Shown here piece after piece: positions 53,690-63,437 of a stretch of 64,000 nucleotides of DNA. The notes under the pieces were generated by a model. It saw only the letters and a program-made list of their open reading frames with translations. It did not search any database and was not told the origin of the DNA. Source of the stretch: Devosia epidermidihirudinis (GTDB taxonomy: Bacteria; Pseudomonadota; Alphaproteobacteria; Rhizobiales; Devosiaceae); NCBI RefSeq assembly GCF_000971295.1, contig NZ_LANJ01000016.1, positions 620,001 to 684,000 on the forward strand, given 5' to 3'. The stretch's first letter is position 1. Every line of letters starts with the position of its first letter. A program made the translations under genes and the position numbers.

Positions 53690-53706
53690 CGGCTTGGTCG
53701 CACTGG

Positions 53707-54300
53707 CTAAATTTCGGTGCGGGCCTTGAGCGCCTGGCTCAGCGTGCCCTCATCGAGATAATCAAGTTCCCCGCCCACGGGTACGCCGTGTGCGAGGCGC
53801 GTGACCTTGAGCCCGCTGCCGGTGAGGCGGTCGGTGATGTAGTGGGCCGTGGTCTGGCCCTCGACGGTGGCGTTGACGGCCAAGACGATCTCGCGGAACT
53901 CATGGGCACGCGCAACCAGCGCGTCGACGGTGAGATCGTCGGGTCCCACGCCGTCGAGGGGAGACAGCACCCCGCCGAGGACGTGATATTTGACCTGCCC
54001 GACCCCGGCGCGCTCCAGCGCCCAGAGGTCCGCAACATCTTCCACCACAATGAGAATTCCGCTGTCACGCCGGGGATCGGCGCAGATCGTGCAGGGGCTT
54101 GCGGTGTCGATATTGCCGCAAACTTCGCACGTGCGTACGGCGACAACCGCGCGATCCAGCGCGGCCGACAGCGGGATCATCAGCTGTTCTTTTTTCTTGA
54201 TCAGCTGCAACACAGCCCGGCGTGCCGAGCGGGGGCCGAACCCGGGAAGGCGGGCCATGAGCTGAATCAGCTGTTCAATTTCGGGTCCGCCGGAAGCCAT
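53707..54300 (-). CDS. recR: Recombination protein RecR
   Basis: A 197-residue protein of the RecFOR repair pathway. [15 protein letters not shown] is the helix-hairpin-helix, [22 protein letters not shown] the four-cysteine zinc finger, [18 protein letters not shown] the Toprim start, and [29 protein letters not shown] the C-terminal ring-forming part. It lies downstream of dnaX-ybaB, the common order dnaX-ybaB-recR. Confidence 0.95.
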   Translation of the reverse strand: MASGGPEIEQLIQLMARLPGFGPRSARRAVLQLIKKKEQLMIPLSAALDRAVVAVRTCEVCGNIDTASPCTICADPRRDSGILIVVEDVADLWALERAGVGQVKYHVLGGVLSPLDGVGPDDLTVDALVARAHEFREIVLAVNATVEGQTTAHYITDRLTGSGLKVTRLAHGVPVGGELDYLDEGTLSQALKARTEI

Positions 54301-54366
54301 TTTCTCGTTAACTCAAGGCCGAATTGGCTAGCACACTGTTAGCGTTTGCGCCGGAAAGTGCGGATT

Positions 54367-54690
54367 CTAGAATGGCAGTTTCATGCCCGGAGGCAGAGGC
54401 AGGCCGGCGGTCACTTCGGACATGCGCTGCTGCATTTCGGCTTCCGACTTTGCCTTGGCGTCGTTGTGGGCAGCAAGGATCAGGTCCTCGAGCACTTCGA
54501 CATCGTCTTCCTTGAACAGGGACGGATCGATCTTGAGACCCTTCATCTCTCCCTTGCCGCTGAGCGACACGACGACAAGACCGCCGCCGGAGCGCCCTTC
54601 AGCGACGAGATTGGCGAGGTCGGCCTGCATGGCCTCCATCTTGCCTTTCATCTCGCTGGCGGCCTTCATCATACCCATGATGTCTTTCAT
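54367..54690 (-). CDS. YbaB/EbfC family nucleoid-associated protein
   Basis: A 107-residue small DNA-binding protein that forms a tweezer-like dimer. [21 protein letters not shown] opens it, [21 protein letters not shown] is the sheet, and [27 protein letters not shown] the C-terminal helix. Its start overlaps the dnaX stop by four bases, indicating coupling. Confidence 0.93.
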   Translation of the reverse strand: MKDIMGMMKAASEMKGKMEAMQADLANLVAEGRSGGGLVVVSLSGKGEMKGLKIDPSLFKEDDVEVLEDLILAAHNDAKAKSEAEMQQRMSEVTAGLPLPPGMKLPF

Positions 54691-56432
54691 TCGTCGTCCT
54701 CTTCAGGTGGGGGCGGGGGCACGTCGGGTTGCGCGGTGGTGGCGTCATCGCGCACCGTCACGTTCACCACCTTGGCGCCGGGAAATGTCTCAAGAATGGC
54801 TTTGACCAGAGGATCTTCATGCGCTGCAGCGTGAGCGGCTTCAACCTTCTGCTCTTTTTCCTGCCTGATGGTCAGCCCTTCAGGCGGCTTGGTCGACACC
54901 ATGACCAGCCAGCGCTGGCCGGTCCAAAGCTGCAACCGGGCAGAAAGCGTCGCGATAATGGCTGGATCGGTGCCTTCGCTCAGCGCCACTTCAATGCGGC
55001 CCTGCTCGAACGAAATCGGGCGCATCTGGCCCTCGAGCGCCAACCGCACCAGAACGTCACGCTTGGCAGTCGCCAGCGCGATCAGTTCCTTGTAACTGGC
55101 AACAGTCGCCATCGCGGGCTGAACCTGCGCCTGCGGTACGCTCGGCTGGGTCGCCACGGCTTCGGTCGAAATCGGCTGGGGCGCCTCAAGGCGCATGGCC
55201 GACGGCCCACCCGATGGACCACGCCCGATCGGTGCGCTTTGCTGTGGCATTGGCGCCGGGGCAGGCTGATTGGACAGCTTGGCGATTAAATCGTCAGGGC
55301 TGGGCAAGTCCGCGGCATAGGCCAGCCGGATCAGCACCATCTCGGCGGCCTGCAGACCATTATTGGCCCGCGCCACTTCTTCGTGCCCCTTGAACAGGAT
55401 CTGCCAGGCCCGCGTCAGCGCCCGCATCGGCAGGCGGCCAGCCAGATCGGCACCGCGCTTGCGCTCATCGGGGGTCAGTGACACGTCATCGGCGGCGGCA
55501 GGCACCACCTTGATGCGGGTCACGAGATGGGTGAAGTCGGCGAGATCAGCGACCAATGTCTGCGGGTCGGCGCCCATGTCATAGAGCGAGCGCATCGTGG
55601 TGATGGCGTCGCCAATGCGGCCCCCCATCAATTCCTCGAACAGATCGATAATGCGGGCCCTGTCACCAAGACCCAGCATGGCTTTGACCGTGGCAGCCGT
55701 CACCGTGCCATTGCCATGGGCAATCGCCTGATCGAGTAGGCTGAGATTGTCACGCGCCGAGCCTTCGCCCGCGCGCACGATCATCGCCAGCGCCTCGGGC
55801 TCAAAGCTGATGCCTTCCTGACCCAGAATGGATTCGAGGTAGGCCGACATGATCTCGGGCGTGATGCGGCGCAGATCGAAACGCATGCACCGGCTGAGGA
55901 TCGTCACCGGCACCTTGCGAATTTCGGTGGTGGCGAAGATGAACTTTACGTACGGCGGCGGCTCTTCCAGCGTTTTCAGCAGGCCGTTAAAGGCGGCTGT
56001 GGAGAGCATGTGCACTTCGTCGATGACATAGACTTTGTACGGCGCGGACGACGGCGCGTATTTCACCGAGTCGATGATTTCGCGGATGTCGTTGATGCCG
56101 GTATTGGAGGCGGCGTCCATTTCGATGACGTCCACATGGCGGCCTTCGATAATGGCGCGGCAATGCTCCCCCTCTACGCTCAGATCGAGCGTGGGGTGGG
56201 GCCCGCTGGCATCTTCATAGTTGAAGGCACGCGCCAGAATACGCGCTGTCGTGGTCTTGCCCACGCCGCGCACGCCGGTGAGGATAAAGGCGTGATGGAT
56301 GCGGTTCTGCGCAAAGGCATTGCCCAGCGTCTGGACCATCGCATCCTGTCCGACAAGTGTCGTGAAGTCGCGCGGACGATATTTCCGGGCGAGGACGAGA
56401 TAGGGCGACGAAGGGGAATCGGGACCAGCCAT
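54687..56432 (-). CDS. dnaX: DNA polymerase III subunit gamma/tau
   Basis: A 581-residue clamp-loader ATPase. [14 protein letters not shown] begins the conserved core, Walker A is [13 protein letters not shown] near residue 55, Walker [11 protein letters not shown], and the sensor [14 protein letters not shown]. The zinc-binding cysteine cluster of enterobacterial DnaX is largely replaced (only C92 in GEHCRAI remains), as usual in alphaproteobacteria. From about residue 385 a Pro/Gln-rich linker leads to the tau part, ending in an acidic Pro-rich tail. First of the dnaX-ybaB operon, with the SRP RNA just upstream. Confidence 0.95.
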   Translation of the reverse strand: MAGPDSPSSPYLVLARKYRPRDFTTLVGQDAMVQTLGNAFAQNRIHHAFILTGVRGVGKTTTARILARAFNYEDASGPHPTLDLSVEGEHCRAIIEGRHVDVIEMDAASNTGINDIREIIDSVKYAPSSAPYKVYVIDEVHMLSTAAFNGLLKTLEEPPPYVKFIFATTEIRKVPVTILSRCMRFDLRRITPEIMSAYLESILGQEGISFEPEALAMIVRAGEGSARDNLSLLDQAIAHGNGTVTAATVKAMLGLGDRARIIDLFEELMGGRIGDAITTMRSLYDMGADPQTLVADLADFTHLVTRIKVVPAAADDVSLTPDERKRGADLAGRLPMRALTRAWQILFKGHEEVARANNGLQAAEMVLIRLAYAADLPSPDDLIAKLSNQPAPAPMPQQSAPIGRGPSGGPSAMRLEAPQPISTEAVATQPSVPQAQVQPAMATVASYKELIALATAKRDVLVRLALEGQMRPISFEQGRIEVALSEGTDPAIIATLSARLQLWTGQRWLVMVSTKPPEGLTIRQEKEQKVEAAHAAAHEDPLVKAILETFPGAKVVNVTVRDDATTAQPDVPPPPPEEDDE

Positions 56433-56512
56433 TTCGCTTTCTTACCACATTGGGTGGGAAAGCCTCTGCTTGGGCTGCGCAAAGCAGCTTAAATAGGCAA
56501 AAGGCCGAAGTA

Positions 56513-56610
56513 GGAGGCTGGCATCGACCCGTGAAGGTCTCGTTGGGGCTGCTTCCTTCCGGACCTGACCCGGTTGGCGAGGAACACGTCCGCGCCAACC
56601 TCCCGCTGGC
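56513..56610 (-). ncRNA. ffs: Signal recognition particle RNA (4.5S-type)
   Basis: On the minus strand the core GGGTCAGGTCCGGAAGGAAG, then CAGCC, is the universal SRP RNA tetraloop/Ffh-binding domain. The ends GCCAGCGGGAGG and the distal GATGCCAGCCTCC can pair to close the long hairpin, giving a length near 98 bases as in other small bacterial SRP RNAs. The ends are approximate. ffs beside dnaX is a common alphaproteobacterial arrangement. Confidence 0.93.
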
Positions 56611-56643
56611 TATATGCGAATAAATTACGTCTGTGGCAAGACC

Positions 56644-57498
56644 TCAGACGTCTTGTTGATAGGCTTTGGGTGGATGCACAAGCGTCACCAGCACTACGGA
56701 GATCAACATCAGCAGATACCAGGAGCCCAATTTGCCCCAGCTGACCATGGCCCAGCCATCGGACTGGTTGGGATAAATCCAGGCCCGCGACCATGTTCCG
56801 ATATTCTCGCCAATCCAGATGAACAGCGCCACCAGCAGGAAAGCCAGCAACATCGGCATGCGATGGCGGAAGCGAAAGACCCGGTAATGCATCTGGCTCC
56901 GCCAGTAGAGCAGCACAACTGCGGCAAACAGCACCCAACGGAAATCCGCAATAAAATGGTGGGTGAAAAAGTTGGCATAGATGGCGACGGCTAAGACGAT
57001 CGTCGCCCAGACCGGCGGGTAATGGGAAAACCTGATGTCGAAAATGCGTTGGATACGCGCCATGTAGGAGCCGACACAGGCATACATGAAGCCCGAAAAC
57101 AGCGGCACCCCGCCGATCCGCAGCATGGCGTCTTCTGGATAGATCCAGGAGCCGGCAGCGGTCTTGAACAGCTCCATTCCCGTCCCCACCAAATGAAAGA
57201 TCAGGATCACCTTGGCCTCGTTGAGCGTTTCAAGCCGAAACACCAACATGCCGATCTGGATCACCAGCGCCGCGACGAACCAGGCGTCGTAGCGGGCAAT
57301 GCCGATATCGGGCCACCACAGCCGCGTGACGAGGATCATGCCCAGCATCAGCCCACCGAAGAGGCACGCCCAAGCCTGTTTCAGCCCAAACACCAGGAAC
57401 TCGACCACGCCATCGGCGACACGTCCGCGCGGCAGGCGCGCCAGCAGCTGATGGGCCGCATTATCAATGCGTTCTTCCAAACTCGTGAACTGGTTCAC
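56644..57498 (-). CDS. DUF817 family membrane protein
   Basis: A 284-residue membrane protein with about eight spans. VEFLVFGLKQAWACLFGGLML opens the hydrophobic part; VGTGMELFKTAAGSWIYPE, GVPLFSGFMYACVGSYMAR and FIWIGENIGTWSRAWIYPNQ are DUF817-style conserved stretches rich in Trp, Tyr and acidic residues. The function is unknown. Start is uncertain: GTG 57498 gives a family-like N-terminus, but the frame is open to another GTG at 57570 with no better ribosome site. Confidence 0.75.
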   Translation of the reverse strand: MNQFTSLEERIDNAAHQLLARLPRGRVADGVVEFLVFGLKQAWACLFGGLMLGMILVTRLWWPDIGIARYDAWFVAALVIQIGMLVFRLETLNEAKVILIFHLVGTGMELFKTAAGSWIYPEDAMLRIGGVPLFSGFMYACVGSYMARIQRIFDIRFSHYPPVWATIVLAVAIYANFFTHHFIADFRWVLFAAVVLLYWRSQMHYRVFRFRHRMPMLLAFLLVALFIWIGENIGTWSRAWIYPNQSDGWAMVSWGKLGSWYLLMLISVVLVTLVHPPKAYQQDV

Positions 57499-57606
57499 TG
57501 CCCCCACCACTTGCCCCCTCGACCACGGCTGGTTATGCCCTTTGGAAAATCTACGAATTGTGGCGGACACCTGCTGCGATAAGGGGACTGAGATGGAGAA
57601 GCCTGC

Positions 57607-58452
57607 ATGGCCAGACGCCGCCCAACGTCACTGCGCACCTCTCAAGAGGATATTGCTGCCTCCAAGCGCGCGCCTTCGACGCCGCAAACCGAGTCCCATG
57701 CTTTCCGCCTGGCTTTTGCCGACGATGATTTCATGACCTCGGAAGACACCCGCGGCATCCGGTTCCAGCTGGAGTATCTCAAGCCTGAATTCCGCATGCG
57801 CGAGGCCGGGATCAATTCGACCGTGGTGCTGTTTGGCGGCGCGCGCATTCCTGAGCCGGGCAAGCCTGCCTGGGCTGCGAAAAACGAGACGCAGAAGAAA
57901 AACCTTGAAGCCGCCTCGCGTTACTACGAGGAAGCTCGCCGCTTCGCTCAACTGGCCTCAACGGCTTCCAAGGCAAGCGACTACAAGGATTTTGTGGTGG
58001 TTACAGGCGGTGGCCCTGGCGTGATGGAAGCCGGCAATCGCGGCGCTGCCGATGTCGGCGCGCCCTCGATCGGTCTCAATATCGTGTTGCCGCATGAGCA
58101 GGCGCCCAACCATTATGTGACGCCTGAGCTGAGCTTCAATTTCCACTATTTCGCTACCCGCAAGATCCACTTCCTGATCCGCGCCAAGGCCGTGGCGGTG
58201 TTCCCCGGTGGCTTCGGCACGCTGGACGAGTTCTTTGAAACCCTGACGCTGATTCAGACCGGCCGCATGGACAAGGTGCCCCTGCTGCTGTTCGGTGCAG
58301 AGTTCTGGAGCAAGGTCATCAACTTCGAGGCTCTGGCCGAAGCAGGCACCATTGCGCCGACAGACCCGGAGCTGTTCTCCATTGTCGACACGGCAGAGGA
58401 GGGCTGGGAGGTCATTCGCAAGTTTTATGATTTGCCAGAGGTGACTGTTTAA
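57607..58452 (+). CDS. LOG family protein (TIGR00730-like)
   Basis: A 281-residue member of the lysine-decarboxylase-like/LOG family, which includes cytokinin riboside 5'-monophosphate phosphoribohydrolases. The signatures GGGPGVMEAGNRGA near residue 138 and FPGGFGTLDEFFETLT near residue 200 are intact, with Arg and Glu in catalytic places. The N-terminal 60 residues are an extension beyond short LOG proteins. The likely chemistry is hydrolysis of a nucleoside 5'-monophosphate glycosidic bond; the true substrate is not known. GGAGAAG precedes the ATG. Confidence 0.85.
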   Translation: MARRRPTSLRTSQEDIAASKRAPSTPQTESHAFRLAFADDDFMTSEDTRGIRFQLEYLKPEFRMREAGINSTVVLFGGARIPEPGKPAWAAKNETQKKNLEAASRYYEEARRFAQLASTASKASDYKDFVVVTGGGPGVMEAGNRGAADVGAPSIGLNIVLPHEQAPNHYVTPELSFNFHYFATRKIHFLIRAKAVAVFPGGFGTLDEFFETLTLIQTGRMDKVPLLLFGAEFWSKVINFEALAEAGTIAPTDPELFSIVDTAEEGWEVIRKFYDLPEVTV

Positions 58453-58479
58453 GTCGCCCACCTATTCCACCCACTGTTG

Positions 58480-58563
58480 CTGCCCTCGGACTTGATCCGA
58501 GGGCCACTTGCAGTCTGGCACAAGCGGCGAAAGGTCCTCGGATCAAGTCCGAGGACAGCCCGG
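58480..58563. repeat. Intergenic inverted repeat, family C
   Basis: GCCCTCGGACTTGATCCGAG at the left and CCTCGGATCAAGTCCGAGGA at 58535-58555 form the arms, matching the unit at 8288-8372. It occupies most of the 224-base gap before sthA. Confidence 0.85.
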
Positions 58564-58676
58564 GGTGGAGGTGAGGCTGTGTGTTCAACCGCAAGCACCG
58601 CCCCTCATTGCATCGTCTGCAATGGCAGTGTCACACTGGCCCGATAGGCGTCAGGCACGTCGAGACGGGGCTATGC

Positions 58677-60092
58677 ATGGAACAGTTTGATCTTGTGGCC
58701 ATTGGCAGCGGGCCAGCCGGGCGTCGGGCGGCCATTCAGGCGGCCAAGCTGGGGCGCTCGGTGCTGGTGGTGGAAAACCGCCTGCGGCTCGGCGGCGTGT
58801 CGGTCCATACCGGGACCATCCCTTCCAAGACCCTGCGCGAGACGGTGCTGAACCTGTCCGGTTGGCGCGAGCGTGGTTTTTACGGCCTCGCCTATCGCGT
58901 CAAAAAGGACATTGAGGGCAAGGACCTTGGCGCCCGTCTGCTCAAGACCCTCGACTATGAAATCGAAGTGCTGGAGCACCAGTTTGCCCGCAATGGCGTG
59001 CGGACGCTGGGCGGCGTGGCGCGGTTCGCCGATGCCAATCATCTCGAGGTTTCGACGCCTGACGGCGAGACCACGCGGGTTGGCTTTCTCCACTCCATCA
59101 TTGCGGTGGGCACGTCCCCGTTCCGGCCGGCCAATATTCCCTTCAACGATCACTCGGTGCTCGACAGCGATAGCTTGGTCACCGAGCCGCGCGTGCCGCG
59201 CAGCCTGACGGTGGTTGGCGCAGGCGTCATCGGGCTGGAATATGCGACGATCTTTTCGGCACTCGACGTGCCGGTGACCATTATCGAGCCGCGCGACTCC
59301 TATCTCGATTTCATTGATCGCGAGATCATCGAAGAGTTCACCCACGACCTGCGCAAGCGCGGCGTCACCATTCGCCTCGGCGCCAAGGTGGTGAGCGTTG
59401 AGCTGGACGAGCAGGGCTGGGCCATCGCCGTGCTGGCCGATGGGCGACGTGTGCGCTCCGACATGTTGCTCTATGCCGCCGGACGCGTCGGCGCGACGGC
59501 CGATCTTGGGCTTGATACCTGTGGCGTGGTGGCGGACGACCGGGGGCGCCTCAAGGTCGATCCCCTGACCTTCCAGACGTCGGTGCCGAACATCTACGCG
59601 GCGGGCGATGTGATTGGTTTCCCCTCGCTCGCCTCCACCTCAATGGAGCAAGGCCGGATCGCGGCGCTGCACGCGTGTGGCGCGGCGATGCCGAAGGCGC
59701 CGGAATTCTTCCCCTATGGCATTTACGCGGTGCCCGAAATCTCCACGGTTGGCCTGACCGAACAAGAGGTGAAGGCCAAAGGTATTCCCTATGAGTGCGG
59801 TGTCGCTCGCTTCCGCGAAACCTCGCGGGGGCACATCATGGGGCTGCAATCGGGCATGATGAAGCTGATCTTCTCGCTGGAAAACCGCAAGCTGCTGGGC
59901 GCTCATATCGTTGGGGAAGGCGCGACCGAGTTGATCCATATCGGCCAGGCGGTGCTCAATCTGGGCGGTACGCTGGACTACTTCGTCGAGAACGCCTTCA
60001 ATTATCCAACGCTGGCCGAGGCCTACAAGATTGCGGCGCTCGACGCGTGGAACCGCATGCCCCGCACAACGCCGGTTGCGCCAATCGCTTAA
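58677..60092 (+). CDS. sthA: Soluble (Si-specific) NAD(P) transhydrogenase
   Basis: A 471-residue flavoprotein that moves reducing equivalents between NADPH and NAD. The FAD motif is AIGSGPAGRRAAIQAAKLG at the N-terminus. The redox-cysteine site of the disulfide reductase family reads HTGTIPSKTLRE, without cysteines, which is diagnostic for SthA. The NAD(P) motif is VVGAGVIGLEYATIF, YAAGDVIGFPSLAS the second FAD motif, and the dimer domain closes the protein. ATG 58677 gives the family start; the open frame from 58581 overlaps the repeat. Confidence 0.92.
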   Translation: MEQFDLVAIGSGPAGRRAAIQAAKLGRSVLVVENRLRLGGVSVHTGTIPSKTLRETVLNLSGWRERGFYGLAYRVKKDIEGKDLGARLLKTLDYEIEVLEHQFARNGVRTLGGVARFADANHLEVSTPDGETTRVGFLHSIIAVGTSPFRPANIPFNDHSVLDSDSLVTEPRVPRSLTVVGAGVIGLEYATIFSALDVPVTIIEPRDSYLDFIDREIIEEFTHDLRKRGVTIRLGAKVVSVELDEQGWAIAVLADGRRVRSDMLLYAAGRVGATADLGLDTCGVVADDRGRLKVDPLTFQTSVPNIYAAGDVIGFPSLASTSMEQGRIAALHACGAAMPKAPEFFPYGIYAVPEISTVGLTEQEVKAKGIPYECGVARFRETSRGHIMGLQSGMMKLIFSLENRKLLGAHIVGEGATELIHIGQAVLNLGGTLDYFVENAFNYPTLAEAYKIAALDAWNRMPRTTPVAPIA

Positions 60093-60163
60093 AGGGTAAT
60101 TCTGCCTACTGGCGCGCCGCTTTTGCCGGACTTAGGATCGCTCCCGATTTGAGGGGCAATCCT

Positions 60164-61543
60164 ATGGCCGAACAGTTTGACGCCATCATCATCGGAGCGG
60201 GCCAGTCGGGCCCTTTCCTCGCAGCCAGACTGGCCGAAAAAGGCCAGTCCGTTGCGCTGATCGAGCGTGAGCATCTGGGCGGAACCTGCGTCAACGATGG
60301 CTGCACGCCCACCAAGACCCTGGTAGCCAGCGCTCGTGCAGCCTGGGCAGCGCGCCGGGCCGGGGACTTTGGCGTGGTGGTCAAAGGGCCCGTGACTGTC
60401 GATATGCGGCAGGTCAAGGCGCGCAAGGACAAGGTGGTCAACGCCTCCGTCACCAGCCTCTCTGACTGGCTGGGTGGCATGAAGACGCTGCAGTACATTC
60501 AGGGCGAGGGGCGCTTCGTGTCGCCAACTGAGGTGGCGGTGGACGGTCGTATTCTCACTGCGCCGCGCATTTTCATCAATACCGGCGCCACCGCCAGCGT
60601 GCCCGATTGGCCGGGCCTGAACACCGTTCCCTATCTGACCAACACCACAATGATGGACCTCGACACGCTGCCGAGCCATCTCATCATCGTTGGCGCCAGC
60701 TATATTGGGCTGGAATTTGCGCAGATGTATGCGCGCTTTGGCTCCAAGGTCACGGTGATCGAACGGGGCAGCCGCGCCGCGACGCGTGAGGACCCCGATA
60801 TTTCGGCCTCCATCCGCTCCATCCTTGAGGCTGAGGGCGTCACGTTTCTTTTTGGTACCACGGTGGAGGCGGTGTCGCGGGCCGGCAATGGTGTGCTGAT
60901 GTCGCTCAAGGACAGCCAGCGCCGCTCGTCGGTCGAGTGTTCGCACCTGCTGGTCGCGCTGGGCCGCACGCCCAATACTGGCCAGCTCAATCTATCCGCT
61001 GCTGGCCTTGAGACAGACGCCAAGGGCTATATCCCAGTCGATGATCATCTGCGCACCAAGGTTGCCGGCATCTGGGCGATGGGGGACGTGAATGGGCGCG
61101 GTGCCTTCACCCATACCTCCTACAACGACTTTGAGATCGTTGCGGACAATCTCGTGGATGGCGGCAAACGCTCGATTGCGGGTCGCATTCCCGTCTACGG
61201 CCTGTTCATCGACCCGCCGCTGGGCCGCATCGGCATCACCGAGACGGAGGCGCGAAAACTGGGTCGCAAGGTGCTGATGGGCGCCATGCCGATGGCGCGG
61301 GTCAGCCGCGCCAAGGAACGCGGCGAGACCCAAGGGCTAATGAAGGTGCTGGTCGATGCCGAAACCAAAAAGGTTCTCGGGGCCGCCATTCTGGGCATTG
61401 GCGGCGATGAGATCGTCCACTCACTGCTGCAACTGATGGCGGCGGGCACGCCTTACACCACCATGATGCACACCGTACACATCCATCCAACGGTGACGGA
61501 GCTGATCCCGACCCTGCTGGCCGATCTCAAGCCGCTCGATTAG
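60164..61543 (+). CDS. FAD-dependent pyridine nucleotide-disulfide oxidoreductase (mercuric reductase-like)
   Basis: A 459-residue class I flavin disulfide reductase. The FAD motif is IIGAGQSGPFLAARLAEKG, the redox pair is GGTCVNDGCTPTKT near residue 42, the NAD(P) motif VGASYIGLEFAQMYARFG near residue 177, AMGDVNGRGAFTH the second FAD motif, and HIHPTVTELIP the C-terminal active site. It resembles MerA catalytic cores but lacks an N-terminal metal-binding domain and a C-terminal cysteine pair, so mercury reduction is unlikely; the substrate is unknown. GAGGGGCA precedes ATG 60164. It follows sthA by 71 bases, two related flavoproteins in tandem. Confidence 0.87.
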   Translation: MAEQFDAIIIGAGQSGPFLAARLAEKGQSVALIEREHLGGTCVNDGCTPTKTLVASARAAWAARRAGDFGVVVKGPVTVDMRQVKARKDKVVNASVTSLSDWLGGMKTLQYIQGEGRFVSPTEVAVDGRILTAPRIFINTGATASVPDWPGLNTVPYLTNTTMMDLDTLPSHLIIVGASYIGLEFAQMYARFGSKVTVIERGSRAATREDPDISASIRSILEAEGVTFLFGTTVEAVSRAGNGVLMSLKDSQRRSSVECSHLLVALGRTPNTGQLNLSAAGLETDAKGYIPVDDHLRTKVAGIWAMGDVNGRGAFTHTSYNDFEIVADNLVDGGKRSIAGRIPVYGLFIDPPLGRIGITETEARKLGRKVLMGAMPMARVSRAKERGETQGLMKVLVDAETKKVLGAAILGIGGDEIVHSLLQLMAAGTPYTTMMHTVHIHPTVTELIPTLLADLKPLD

Positions 61544-61578
61544 GGGCTGGGGAGGGCGACATCGTCCCGCCCCACCGC

Positions 61579-61656
61579 GTCACCCTTGGGCCTGATCCGG
61601 GGGCTCTTCACATGCCGGGCGTTTTGAAACACCCTCGGGTCGCGCCCGAGGGTGAC
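61579..61656. repeat. Intergenic inverted repeat, family E
   Basis: GTCACCCTTGGGCCTGATCC (61579 onward) and CCCTCGGGTCGCGCCCGAGG with GTGAC (61632-61656) form imperfect arms. It lies between convergent genes and is related in style to families C and D. Confidence 0.75.
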
Positions 61657-61683
61657 GATCTGTGGTTGTTTGACCGCCTAGCG

Positions 61684-62517
61684 TCAAACGTCGCGCGAGA
61701 GGATGAAATCGCGTTCCGTGGCGAGGCCGTGCCATTCATTGGGGATTTCGCTGTCGAAGATCAGGGTGTAGGGGCCCTTGTAACCGGCCTCTTCCGCCAG
61801 TGCGACGCATTGGCCGAAATCGGCTTCGTCGAGATCGCCGTCGATGAAGCTGGCCTTGGCGTGGCAGAGCTCGGCCCGGCCAAAGATCGACTTGAGATCG
61901 GAATACTTGGTCTCGCCACCCCAGTTGCCGAAATCGCCCATCAGGCCAATGCGGCCATCAAGCTTGTCGAGCAGGTAGTGCACATGGGCCGGCTCAGCCA
62001 AAAGGTCGAACCAGTTCTCGGTGACAAGGCGCACGCTTGAGCCCGCATTGCCATCAGCCAATGCCGTCAGCGCCTTGACCGAGCGGTCGAGCGCGTCACG
62101 GGTTGGCTTCTGCTTGCCGGCGATAATGCGGGCGTGTTCTGCGCCCAGTTCATTGGCGACTTCGATCCAGCCAGCAATCCAGGCCTGATCGCGTTCGCCA
62201 TGTTCGGGATGGGTGATATCGCCTGCGTCGATCAGCAGGGTCTGCAGCCGGACATCGGCCGTCTTGAGCTGGTCGCGCAACTCACCGAGATAGATCGGGT
62301 CGCGGCTGCGCAGGTGAAACGATACGATCTCAACGCGGTTATAGCCGTGGTTCGCCAGAACCGAGGGCAGGCCCAGAAGCGACTCTTCGCCTTCGCCAAA
62401 GGTTTCCTGCCCCGAGCCAATTTCGCTGGTCGTCAGGTCATGTGGATAGGTCCAGCCGAGCAGGCGGTGAAGCGACCAGGTGGAGACGGCAATACGATCG
62501 GCGGCAATCTTGGACAT
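61684..62517 (-). CDS. Sugar phosphate isomerase/epimerase family protein
   Basis: A 277-residue TIM-barrel protein of the xylose-isomerase-like AP_endonuc_2 family. VEIVSFHLRSRDPIYL, LLIDAGDITHP, RIIAGKQKP, LVTENWFDL and ELCHAKASFIDGDLDEADFG carry the metal-binding Glu, Asp and His at the ends of successive strands. Such enzymes epimerise or isomerise sugars or inositols. Downstream of an amidohydrolase and an IclR regulator, it probably belongs to one sugar-acid or lactone catabolic operon. Confidence 0.8.
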   Translation of the reverse strand: MSKIAADRIAVSTWSLHRLLGWTYPHDLTTSEIGSGQETFGEGEESLLGLPSVLANHGYNRVEIVSFHLRSRDPIYLGELRDQLKTADVRLQTLLIDAGDITHPEHGERDQAWIAGWIEVANELGAEHARIIAGKQKPTRDALDRSVKALTALADGNAGSSVRLVTENWFDLLAEPAHVHYLLDKLDGRIGLMGDFGNWGGETKYSDLKSIFGRAELCHAKASFIDGDLDEADFGQCVALAEEAGYKGPYTLIFDSEIPNEWHGLATERDFILSRDV

Positions 62518-62553
62518 GGGTCTAGCGATCCGTTTCTTCGTTCAGGTCAGACG

Positions 62554-62587
62554 ATGCCGCATGCCGGGACGTCCCGGCAAGCGGCAT
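62554..62587 (-). promoter_or_regulatory. Perfect nested hairpin between catabolic genes
   Basis: ATGCCGC (62554-62560) pairs with GCGGCAT (62581-62587) and inside it TGCCGGGAC with GTCCCGGCA, separated only by single A bulges and with essentially no loop. No T-run follows. It lies between the amidohydrolase and isomerase genes and may stabilise or attenuate the shared mRNA. Confidence 0.7.
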
Positions 62588-62598
62588 GTTCTCAAGAC

Positions 62599-63420
62599 CT
62601 AAACTTTGTAGATACGCTCTGCGTTCCGGTGCAGCAGCTTTGCCTGCTCATCTTGGCTGGCACCCTTGATGATCTCGCGGGTCGCCTCGACCCAGCGGGT
62701 AAGGTCGCCGCCCAAGCGGACCACGGGATGATCGGAGCCCCAAACCACGCGATCCCAGCCGAAGCTTTCAATGATGTGCTCGACATAGGGGCGGAGCGTG
62801 TCGACCGTCCAGTCGGGGCCGGAATAGGCGATAATGCCGGAAACCTTGGCCACCATGTTTGGCAGCTTGGCGATGCTGGTGATGTATTGACGCCAGGGGT
62901 CGAGCCCCGCGCCGGTCACATCTGGCACGCCACAATGGTTGAGGATGAAGGTCACGTCCGGAGCACGCTCAGCCAGCATCTGGCCAACAGGCAACTGGTC
63001 GGCCCGCACGCAGAGATCAAAGCTCAGATCATAGTCAGGCAGGTGGCGGATGTTTTCCACGAACAGGTCCGACTGGCTGAGGTCATCGGGCGAGCCGTGC
63101 AGAATGCGGCGGACACCTTTAACATGGGCGAGTTCGGAGAGACGCTCGATCTGGTCGACGAAATTGGTGTGTTCGGGACGGCATGCTGCAATCGCACCGG
63201 CGATACGGGGCAGGGTGATGACATATTCGCTCTCGGCCATGATGTCGGCCTCGGCGACGTCCACTTCCATGTGCAGTGCGGACTCGATCCCCAGTGGCAG
63301 GGCTTCCTCGAAGTAAGATTCCACCGTCCATGGCTTGTTGATGGCGGGGGCGCCGCTCAGCCATGGATAGTCAAAGCGTTCCGGATAGACGAGGTGCAGA
63401 TGGGTATCGAGAATGCGCAA
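62599..63420 (-). CDS. Amidohydrolase family protein (lactonase-like)
   Basis: A 273-residue metal-dependent TIM-barrel hydrolase of the Amidohydro_2 family. ILDTHLHLVYPERFDYPWL at the N-terminus carries the HxH motif, FILNHCGVPDV the third histidine, and VVWGSDHPV the final aspartate. The closest functional group is L-fucono- or L-rhamnono-lactonases, which fits a sugar-acid pathway, but this is inference. The start is TTG at 63420 with a strong GGAGG ribosome site. Confidence 0.82.
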   Translation of the reverse strand: MRILDTHLHLVYPERFDYPWLSGAPAINKPWTVESYFEEALPLGIESALHMEVDVAEADIMAESEYVITLPRIAGAIAACRPEHTNFVDQIERLSELAHVKGVRRILHGSPDDLSQSDLFVENIRHLPDYDLSFDLCVRADQLPVGQMLAERAPDVTFILNHCGVPDVTGAGLDPWRQYITSIAKLPNMVAKVSGIIAYSGPDWTVDTLRPYVEHIIESFGWDRVVWGSDHPVVRLGGDLTRWVEATREIIKGASQDEQAKLLHRNAERIYKV

Positions 63421-63437
63421 GGCGTTCCTCCGTTAGA

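Noticed and set aside
60164..61543. Mercuric reductase as a specific call
   Set aside because: The core resembles MerA, but there is no metal-binding N-terminal domain, no C-terminal cysteine pair, and no mer genes nearby.
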